Shown one piece after another: positions 56,732 to 64,000 of a DNA stretch of 64,000 nucleotides. The notes beneath the pieces were generated by a model. The model was not told where the DNA came from, ran no database searches, and saw only the letters and a program-made list of their open reading frames with translations. Both the position numbers and the translations under genes were made by a program. The DNA comes from Desmodus rotundus (taxonomy: Eukaryota; Chordata; Mammalia; Chiroptera; Phyllostomidae): NCBI RefSeq assembly GCF_022682495.2, contig NC_071391.1:108173195-108237194 (forward strand). The letters run 5' to 3'. How positions within the stretch are numbered: the stretch's first letter is position 1; every line of letters starts with the position of its first letter.

Positions 56732-58496
56732 TATAAAACCCTAAAGATTCCACAAAAATTTGTTAGAACAAAAAACCAAATTCACCTAAGAGGCAGGATA
56801 CAAATTCAACAAACAAAAATTAGTTATTCTCCTATAAATAACAATGAACAATTCAAAAAAGAAATCAACAAAACAATTTCATTTATAGTAAAATCAAAAA
56901 GAATGAAATACTTAAAAATTAGCTTAGCCAAGGAAGTGAAAGATTTGTACAATGAAAACTATAAAACATTTGTTAAATAAATTAAAGAAAAAATAGATAA
57001 ATGAAAAGGCATTCCTTTTCATGTATTTGAAGATTTAATATTTTTAACATGACAGTAATGCTCAAGTGCTCTGCAGCTTAATGTAATCCTTCTGAAAATC
57101 CCTATGATTTCTTTTCAGAAGTAAAATTCTGAAATTCATAAGGAATCTCTAGAGACCCCAAATAACACAAAGAATTTTTAAAAAGAAGAACAAAGCTAGA
57201 TCTCTCAAACTTTCTGATTTCAAAACTTACTACAAAACTACAATTATAAACACAATGTGATACTGGCATAAAGACAGACAGACACCAATGGAATAAAACA
57301 CAGAGTCCAGAAATAAAGCATCACATATAAGGTCAAATGACTTTTGATGAGTGCCAACTGTGCTGAGACAGCTGGCTATCGACATGTAGGAGGATAAAGT
57401 TAGACTCTTACCTAACCCCACATACAAAAATTAACTAAAAAAATAAACTATGGCCTAAATATGAGATTTAAAACTATAAGACCCTTAAAAGAAAACATAG
57501 AATGAAAACTTTACAACACTGGATTTGGCATTGATTTTGGAGGGATGACACCAAAAGCACAAGAAACAACAACAAAAAACCCCAGACAAATTGGATGTCA
57601 TAAAATTTAAAAAACTCGTGCACAAAAAGACACTATCAACAGGATAAAAATACAATGCACAGGAAAAAATAGGATTTTTTGCAAATCATATATCTGATAA
57701 GAGATTAATACCAAGAACATGTAGAAATCTTCTAGAACTCAATATCAAAAAAAGAAAAGAAAAACAAAAACAAAAAAAGACAAGAAAACTTGACTTGAAA
57801 ATAAGGAAAGAACCTAGATAGACATTTCCCCAAAGAAGATAAAAAATAATCAATAAGCCCATGAAAAAAATGCTTACCATCAGTAATCATTAGGGAAGTA
57901 TAAATGAAGCTACAATGAGATACTACCTCGTATCTATGAGGTGGCTCCTATAAAACAAACACAGAAAACCTGTATTGGCAGGGATGTGGAGAAATTAGAA
58001 AACTTGTGCTTGTTGGTGGAAATGTAAATGATACAGCTGCTACTGAAAACAGTATGGTGCTAGCTCAAAAATTCAGAAGTAGAATTACAATTTAATCCAG
58101 CAATTCCTCTTCTGAGTTATTTCAACTCAAAAGAATTGAAATAGGAGTCTGAATATGAAAAAAATATTTGTACACCCATGTTCATAGCAGCATTGTTCAC
58201 AATAGCTAAAATGTAGAAGCAACCCCAATGCCCATCAAGCAATGAATAGATCTTCAAAATGTCATATATAAATACTGTGAAATAAAAAGGAAGGAAGGAT
58301 GGTTCACTACAGTAAGGGTAAATCTTAAGGACATCATGCTAAGTGACATAAGTCAGTTACAAAAAGACAAATACTGTGTGATTCCACTTATATGAGGCAC
58401 TTAGAGTCAAAATCAGAGAGATAGAAAGTAGAGTGGGGCCAGGAATAAGGGGGAAAGGGAGTTATTTTTTAAAATATATTTTTGCATATATTTAAG

Positions 58497-58575
58497 TTTT
58501 TTTTTAATTACTTTATTGTTGTTCAAGTACAGTTGTTTGTATGTTCCACTTAAAGGTGAGGTCATATGGTATTTT
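58497..58575 (-). mobile_element. Young L1 3' end with internal deletion
   Basis: A T-rich tail and TTTATTGTTGTTCAAGTACA (the extreme L1 3' end) are joined directly to TATGTTCCACTTAAAGGTGA and TCATATGGTATTT, which in the copy at 22,561 lie about 230 bp further in. It interrupts the 3' UTR of the older plus-strand L1. Confidence 0.75.
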
Positions 58576-58745
58576 TAATGAGCAAAGTGCTTTAGTTTTG
58601 CAGAATGACTGGAGTGCTGGAGATAAATGGTGGTGACAGTTGAACAACAATGTGAATGTGCTCAATGCCACTAAACTGTGCACTTAAAACTCTTTAAGAT
58701 GGTATATTTTTTGTTATGTGTATTTACCACAATAAAAAAAATTGA

Positions 58746-58990
58746 AAGAAAATATTGACCAAATCATGCTACAACTTGGACTAACCTTGAAATATTATGC
58801 TAAGTGAAAGCTAGTCACCAAAGACCACAGATTACATGATTCTATTTCTGTGAAATTTCCAGACAGAGAAATCAATATAGATAGTAGATTAGTGTTTGCC
58901 TATGGCTGGAGAGAAAGATGGGAAAGAGGGGGATGATAGCTAAAGGGTAGGGAAATAGAGATGGGGTAGCTAAAGGGTATTAGCTTTTAA
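58746..58990 (+). repeat. Old L1 3' UTR fragment
   Basis: ATGATTCTATTTCTGTGAAA, TTTGCCTATGGCTGGAGAGA and related text match L1M-type 3' UTRs, similar to 37,140-37,250. Confidence 0.6.
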
Positions 58991-58999
58991 TATAAAAAT

Positions 59000-60055
59000 T
59001 ATTGTGGTAAAATATAAGTAACATAAAATTTACCATTTTAGCCATTTTAAAAGTGCACAATTTATGGCATTAGGTACATTCACAGTATTGTGCTATCATT
59101 GTCATTAATCACTTCCAGAATTTTTCATCATCCAAATTAGAACCCTTACATCCATTAAACAATAACCCTCATTTCTTTTTTCCCAGCCTCTATTTTACGT
59201 TACTTTCTGTCTCTATAAATTTGACTATTCTGGGTACCTCATAAAATTAAAATCATAAAATACTTGTCCTTTTGTTACTGGTCCATATCACTTAGCAAAA
59301 TATTTTCTAGGTTCATTCATTTTGTACCATGTGTCATTTCTTTTTAATGTTAAATAATATTCCATTGCATACATATACATACACATATATATATATGCAC
59401 ACACATATTTCATTTTGTTTATCCATTCATCTATCGATGACATTGGCATTTGGGTTCTTTCCACCTTTGGGTTATTGTGAAAAATGCTGTATTGTGAAAT
59501 ACATTAGCACATGAGTATTTGAGTTCTTGCTTTTCATTTTTTTAGGCATATACCAAGGAGTGGAATTGCTGGATCACATGGTAATTCTTCCTTTCCAATC
59601 TGTTTACTCTTTATTGCTTTCATTGTCTTACTGCATTAGCTATGACTTCTAGTACAGTGTCCAACAGAGTGGGGATAGTGGACTTTCTTGTCTTATTCCT
59701 GATCTTAGTGAGAAGGTACACAGTTTCTCATCATTAAGTTTGATGTTAACTCTAGGGTCTTCATAGATGTTGCTTGTCAAGTTGAGGAATTATCTCTATT
59801 ACTAGTTTGCTAAGAGTTTTATCATGGATGGATGTTAGGTTATGTGCAAATGCCATTTCTGCATCTATTGACATGATCACATGATGCTTTTTGTTTAGCG
59901 TGCTGCTGTGTCAGTTTATACTAGTTGACTTTTAAAGGTTGGACCAACCTTGCATACCTGGAATAAATTCAATTTTTATACATTGTTGGATTGCATTTAC
60001 TAATAATTTTTTGAGGATTTTTGCATCGATATTTATGAGAGATACTGGTCTGCAG
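59000..60055 (-). mobile_element. Older L1M, minus orientation (3' UTR plus ORF2 pieces)
   Basis: 59,000-59,320 is the 3' UTR (TTACCATTTTAGCCATTTTA, ATTCACAGTATTGTGCTATC). 59,340-59,582 is the ORF2 C-terminal part (AATATTCCATTGCATACATA, GGAGTGGAATTGCTGGATCA). 59,583-60,055 jumps to the RT region (CTTGTCTTATTCCTGATCTT, GCATCTATTGACATGATCAC), so the intervening ORF2 part is deleted. An (AT/ACAT)n tract lies at about 59,368-59,410. Confidence 0.8.
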
Positions 60056-61154
60056 TTTTAATTTCTTGTACCCTAAAGGTGAAATTCTGTGTCTCAGCTC
60101 TGTTTTCTGCTCTACCTTGTGCTTCTGTTTTCTAATTTAAATGGAATACTAATGTTTCCTCTTTCTAACATACATGACAATGGTGAGTATTAATGTAATA
60201 ACGTTTGTGAAAATGCCTTGAAAACTATAAATGTTGTGAATTATTTTTAAAACCACAGACCATTTCCTTTTCCTCTGTCCTAATGATGATAGCAGACCAG
60301 TGGGCATTCCTGGTCTTCTCTTCCTCAAGAGCTCTCACCCTGTGCACCTGTGTGTCCCGTGTGTTTACATGAAGAAAGAGAGACACTGAAACCAAAGTGT
60401 TATCACAGGGCTAGTAGAAACAGTATGCTATTGTTTATTCCCACTTCTTAAATCTTCACATTGAGTTTTTCCATTCTACCACATGGCTGAAAATGTTTCC
60501 CAGACACTACTGTTTGCAGTTATAATCCTTTCCGTTTTACTGGCTTCCAGATCCACCGCGTCTTTGTACCAATCTGGAACACACGCTGGGGACTCTTTCA
60601 TTTGTGGCGCCTTCCTGTTCATGACTTTGGATGGCTTCCTTTTCACAGCACATGCAGCTAATTTTGTCATTAACATTTCAGGAAACATTTTTAGTGAAAT
60701 ACAATTTAGAAAATTCTGCTGTTCTTAGTTATTCTGTTCTCCCAAATTTGAAAAGAAATCACTATCAAATTACCCAAGTCACATTTACCGTGTTTAAACT
60801 CCCTCAGTTGTTGTCATTATTCTGCCAAACTCTCTATTTCTACCCTCTTAGATAGAAATTATACCCCTTTGGAGCAACAGTGGGAGGAACACTGAAGCAT
60901 GATAGATTCAGAGAAAAGAATTCTCTGAGGCACAATGAGAACTCCCTCCCTTAGTACTCTGTGTACATTTCTACATTGTTAGCTCTTGTAGTTGTCACTG
61001 TGTGAATCCAAGTTGCCCTGACACAATTTCACCATCATAGTTATCAATCAATATAAGCTGGTTGGTTTATTGATTGATAAAAATTCCTTCATTTAACTGA
61101 AATTGTAGATGAAGAGTATGTTTTTTTTTTAAAGCTAAAATTTTATAGATTTTT
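60056..61154. other. Unassigned DNA with frames open on both strands
   Basis: A plus frame (60,483-60,728, 81 codons) and a minus frame (60,476-60,688, 70 codons) overlap almost completely. The plus frame starts with a hydrophobic stretch that mimics a signal peptide (LLFAVIILSVLLASRSTASL), but there is no further support for a gene. The minus product (CVPDWYKDAVDLEASKTERI) is not recognised. The rest shows nothing. Confidence 0.35.
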
Positions 61155-61310
61155 TACTATGTGCCAAGCACTTTGGTAAGCACATGACATGCATTACCTC
61201 ATTCAGTTCCCTCCTTGTCCAACCATGTAATGACATAGTTACCATTACTATACTCAATTTAACAGAAATGAAACAATTGGAATAGGTTAAGACATAGTTA
61301 GGTTTCCACA
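61155..61310 (-). repeat. MIR SINE
   Basis: TTTTTACTATGTGCCAAGCA, CTTTGGTAAGCACATGACAT and ATTACCTCATTCAGTTCCCT match the left part of a reverse-oriented MIR. Confidence 0.75.
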
Positions 61311-61327
61311 TTGAGAGTTAATTCTAT

Positions 61328-61350
61328 TAAGCATTAATTAATTTAGTCTT
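61328..61350 (+). repeat. Left 23-bp TSD of HAL1
   Basis: The sequence from TAAGCATTAATT to TTTAGTCTT is identical to 63,243-63,265. The first three bases could be tail-derived at the right end, so the duplication is 20-23 bp. Confidence 0.95.
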
Positions 61351-63242
61351 CTGGCCAAGAGGGGGCATAGGTAGATACACTTTCCCTCCTTGCACAACCA
61401 AAAGAATGACAACAACAAATTTAAAAACAAAAAATAACAAGAACTGCCAGAATCAAACTGTATGGAAGTCCACAATGAAGGAGTTAAAGAAGAAACATTC
61501 ATTCAAACTGATAGGAAAGGCAGAGAGGACGTGCAGCAAGTTGGGAGCTGGAGGACTGGGCAGACAAGGTGGTGGCTGGCAGATTGTGTGGTCCCACCTT
61601 TGTGTGCAGATAAATTGGGAAGAACAACTGGGGAGCAAGATAGACTGCGTAATCCAGAGTTCCAGTGTGGGGAAATAAAGCCTTAACACTTCTGGCTGTA
61701 AAATTCTCTGGGGGTTGCAGTGGCAGGAGAAACTCCCAACCTCACAGGAGAGTTCACTGGAGAGACCCACAGGGTCCTACAATGTACAAAAACCCACCCA
61801 CCAGGGAACCAGCACCAGAAAGGCCCAATTTACTTGTGGGTAGCAGGGGAAGTGACTGAAAGCTGGCTGACAGCCGAGCAGCGGCACTGTTCCCTCTTGG
61901 ACCCCTCCCCCACATACAGCACCATGACATAGGGAAGTGGATTGCCCTACACTGGAGAATACCTAAGGTTCTGCCCCTTACAAAATAACAGGCACATCAG
62001 GACAAAAATATACGGCCCAAGTGAAAGAGCAGATCAAAGCTCCAAAAATAGAACTAATTGATGAAGAGATAGCCAACCTATCAGATGCACAGTTCAAAAC
62101 ACTGATAATCAGGATGCTCACAGAAATGGTTGAGTATGGTCACAAAATAGAGGAAAAAGTGAAGGCTATGCAAAGTGAAATAAAGAAAATTATACAGGGA
62201 CCCAATAGTGAAGGGAAGGAAACTAGGACTCAAATCAATGATTTGGAGTAGAAGGAAGAAATAAACATTCAACTAGAACAGAATGAAAAAATAAGAGTTC
62301 AAAAAAATGAGGAGAGGCTTAGGAACCTGTGGGACAACTTAAAACATTCCAATATCTGAATTATAGAGGTGCCAGAAGGAGAAGTAGAGCAAGAAATTGA
62401 GAACTTATTTGAAAAAATAATGAAGGAGATCTTCCCCAATCTGGGGAAGGATATAGACTTCCAGGAAGTCCAGGGAACTCAGAGAGTCCCAAAGAAGTTG
62501 GACCCAAGGAAGCACACACCAAGACACATCATAATTACATTACCCAAGATTAAACAGAAGGAGAGAATCTTAAAAGCAGCAAGAGAAAAGGAATTACCTA
62601 CAAAGGAGTTCCTACAAAAGACTATCAGCTGATTTCTCAAAAGAAACCTTACAGGCAAGAAGGGACTGGAAAGAAATATGCAAAGTCATGAAAAGCAAGG
62701 ATCTACATCCAAGATTACTCTATCCAGCAAAGCTATCATTTAGATGGAAGGGCAGATAAAGTGCTTCCCAGATAAGGTAAAGTTAAGGGAGTCCACTATC
62801 ACCAAACCCTTATATGAAATGTTAAAAGGACTTATCTAAGAAAAAGATCCTAACTATGAAAAGTGAAATGACAACAAACTCACAACTATCAATAACTGAA
62901 CCTAAAAAACAAAAACAAAAACTAAGCAAACAACTTGAACAGGAACAGAATCACAGAAATGGAGATTACATGGAGAGTTTTCACTGGGGAGGGGAAGGGG
63001 GGAACATGAGGGAAAAGGTACAGAGAATAAGAAGCATAAATGGTAGGTACAAAATCAATAGGTGGAGGTTACAAATAGTATAGGAAATGAAGAAGCCAAA
63101 GAAATTATATGTATGACCCATGGACATGAACTAAGGGAGGGGAATGCTGGTGGGAACGGGGGGGGGGGGGTACAGGGCAGAGGGGAATAAAAGGGGGAAA
63201 ATTGGACAACTGTAATAGCATAATCAATAAAATATACTTAAA
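61351..63242 (+). mobile_element. HAL1 element, full length, perfect TSD
   Basis: 1,892 bp between perfect 23-bp TSDs. It starts CTGGCCAAGAGGGGGCATAG (an L1-type 5' end), followed by a GC-richer 5' UTR of about 670 bp, an ORF1 region (62,021-62,839) and a 3' UTR with G-rich tracts (a G-run at about 63,160). The 3' end is CAACTGTAATAGCATAATCA with AATAAA and TATACTTAAA. ORF2 is absent. The perfect TSD and complete ends indicate a relatively recent insertion, though ORF1 is already broken. Movement would have needed L1 ORF2 protein in trans (known for HAL1). Confidence 0.92.
62021..62839 (+). pseudogene. HAL1 ORF1 (L1 ORF1p-like), two in-frame stops and frameshifts
   Basis: The reading frame starts at ATG 62,021 (MKEQIKAPKIELIDEEIANL) with a heptad-like coiled-coil region (KIEEKVKAMQSEIKKI). 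An in-frame TAG lies at 62,249-62,251 and a TGA at 62,357-62,359. The frame then continues PEGEVEQEIENLFEKIMKEI, FPNL, RKHTPRHIIITLPKIKQKER and LKAAREKE. After about 62,600 the frame shifts, and a further single-base loss lies near 62,743. The expected stop TAA is at 62,837-62,839; total length equals about 273 codons, close to other bat HAL1/L1 ORF1s. Non-functional as it stands. Confidence 0.9.
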
Positions 63243-63265
63243 TAAGCATTAATTAATTTAGTCTT
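63243..63265 (+). repeat. Right 23-bp TSD of HAL1
   Basis: Identical to 61,328-61,350. Confidence 0.95.
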
Positions 63266-63334
63266 AATTAATTAATGGAATTCATTGGAACATGTGTTTT
63301 ATTTCATCAAGTTAACTTTTCCAATATAAAATTA

Positions 63335-63530
63335 ACAAGCAATTATTAAGCATTTATAGTGTGCAAGGCACTATGATGCAATTTACATAATTATTTTATT
63401 TAACTTTATTATATGAGAGGTATATTATTAATATCTCTCTTCCATGGATGAGAAAGATGAAGCTAAAAATGCTGAAGGGACAAACCCAAGATTAGAGAGA
63501 GAATGGTGGAGCCGCACTTTGCAATTGGAA
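63335..63530 (-). repeat. MIR SINE
   Basis: AAGCATTTATAGTGTGCAAG, GCACTATGATGCAATTTACA, CTTCCATGGATGAGAAAGAT and GACAAACCCAAGATTAGAGA match MIR in reverse. Confidence 0.8.
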
Positions 63531-64000
63531 CTGAATACTTAGTCCGTGTAGTACAATGTTTCAAACCTACCGTGCAGCTCAGCAGTGAATCCACCCCACT
63601 GGCAAAAGTCACCCTCTACTCTCCAGCCTCTCCTGGAACATCTTTGAATTCACTTTCTTCTCTGGATGAGGCAAGAACCATGAGATTGTCATCAGATTTT
63701 TGGCCTCCATCGCCTCTAGGCTAATGATGAAAATGTCTTCTAGAAAAAAATTTTTCTAAATATAAATGTGAATCCTGTCCTGTTTTTAAACATTATAATG
63801 TAAATGTTTTTAATGTTATTAAAAACTGTTAATAAGCATAATTTTCCATGATTGCTTAATTTTTAAAATTATTTGATTATATTATAATTTAATTATCCAT
63901 TTCTTCTCATTCACCATTTTTTCTATTGTTTTTCATAATACTGTAATAAGTACCTTTTTTTTATAGAACTTCCCCCACACCTCTTACTTATGTATAATGA
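63531..64000. other. Unassigned DNA to window end
   Basis: No gene or repeat recognised. A 73-codon plus frame (63,503-63,724) begins inside the MIR and has no known motif. Confidence 0.4.

Larger units (their letters stand above)
55580..58300 (+). pseudogene. L1 ORF2 remnant split by mariner
   Basis: The longest surviving piece is 56,615-56,980, which starts in the mariner tail and then reads ORF2 codons (KKEINKTISFIVKSKRMKYL, then KEVKDLYNENYKTFVK). The region equivalent to the FADD active site is at about 56,058-56,075 and is mutated (AGTGGATGGCATGA). Multiple stops and frameshifts occur. Non-functional. Confidence 0.8.
55561..58745 (+). mobile_element. Older L1, ORF2 RT region to 3' end, interrupted by mariner and a young L1 piece
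   Basis: Plus-strand ORF2 from the mid-RT domain is visible before the mariner (ATGCAAAAATCCTCAACAAA, CAACATCATACTCAATAGCA, CTCTCACCACTTCTAGCCAA). It resumes after the mariner (AAAACCCTAAAGATTCCAC, GAAATACTTAAAAATTAGCT, AAAGATTTGTACAATGAAAA). It then follows ORF2 to the C-terminus (58,140-58,290: TACACCCATGTTCATAGCAG) and a 3' UTR that ends TTTACCACAATAAAAAAAAT. The 5' half is absent. Interruptions are 56,083-56,731 and 58,497-58,575. Confidence 0.85.

Noticed and set aside
60483..60728. Small secreted protein gene (hydrophobic N-terminus)
   Set aside because: No recognisable domain, exon structure or conserved motif; an equally open antisense frame suggests chance.

Overview
This is non-coding nuclear DNA from a bat, most likely a yangochiropteran microbat. 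The decisive evidence is the SINEs. Three copies (2,483-2,717; 12,577-12,792; 48,567-48,765) have the tRNA-derived head, CT-rich tail and A-rich end of the Ves family. They sit beside bat-type L1 3' ends, HAL1 (half-L1) elements, hAT-type and mariner-type DNA transposon remnants, and the usual mammalian background of MIR, L2, MER5 and MLT1. I found no convincing host exon, RNA gene or CpG island. Nearly all longer open frames are L1 coding sequence or its antisense shadow. The window reads as a gene desert or the inside of a large intron.

Layout. 0-3 kb: old unique DNA, a MIR and a Ves SINE. 2,954-10,248: a full-length but dead L1 on the minus strand, with ORF1, ORF2 and a long 5' UTR containing tandem ~300-340 bp monomers, flanked by a 10-bp target-site duplication (TSD). 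10.6-11.8 kb: a 5'-truncated HAL1. 12.6 kb: a Ves SINE. 14-15.9 kb: an MLT1 LTR split by a solo LTR and by a second, unclassified insertion. 18-21.3 kb: a hAT-like fragment, an LTR-like block and a clean solo LTR with 6-bp TSDs. 22.5-26.8 kb: two L1 insertions on the minus strand 79 bp apart; the larger lacks ORF1 and the 5' part of ORF2 yet has an 18-bp TSD. 27.2-31.1 kb: mosaic of older L1, broken by a young, internally inverted L1.

31-55 kb is mostly old, low-repeat DNA with scattered MIR, L2, MER5, MaLR and short L1 3' ends. It includes a hAT non-autonomous element with an 8-bp TSD at 45.6 kb, two tRNA-derived SINEs at 48.2-48.8 kb, and a small local duplication at 52-53 kb with an unclassified inverted-repeat element between its copies. 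55.3-60.1 kb: older L1 copies; one has a 649-bp mariner in its reverse transcriptase region. 61,351-63,242: a complete-length HAL1 with a perfect 23-bp TSD.

The elements do not form a host pathway. L1 ORF2 protein is known to mobilise L1 itself and, in trans, ORF2-less HAL1 and tRNA-derived SINEs, so the window shows one retrotransposition machine and its parasites, all now inactive. Boundaries given without a TSD are approximate (about 10-50 bp). Family names come from recognising consensus features by eye, not from a database search.
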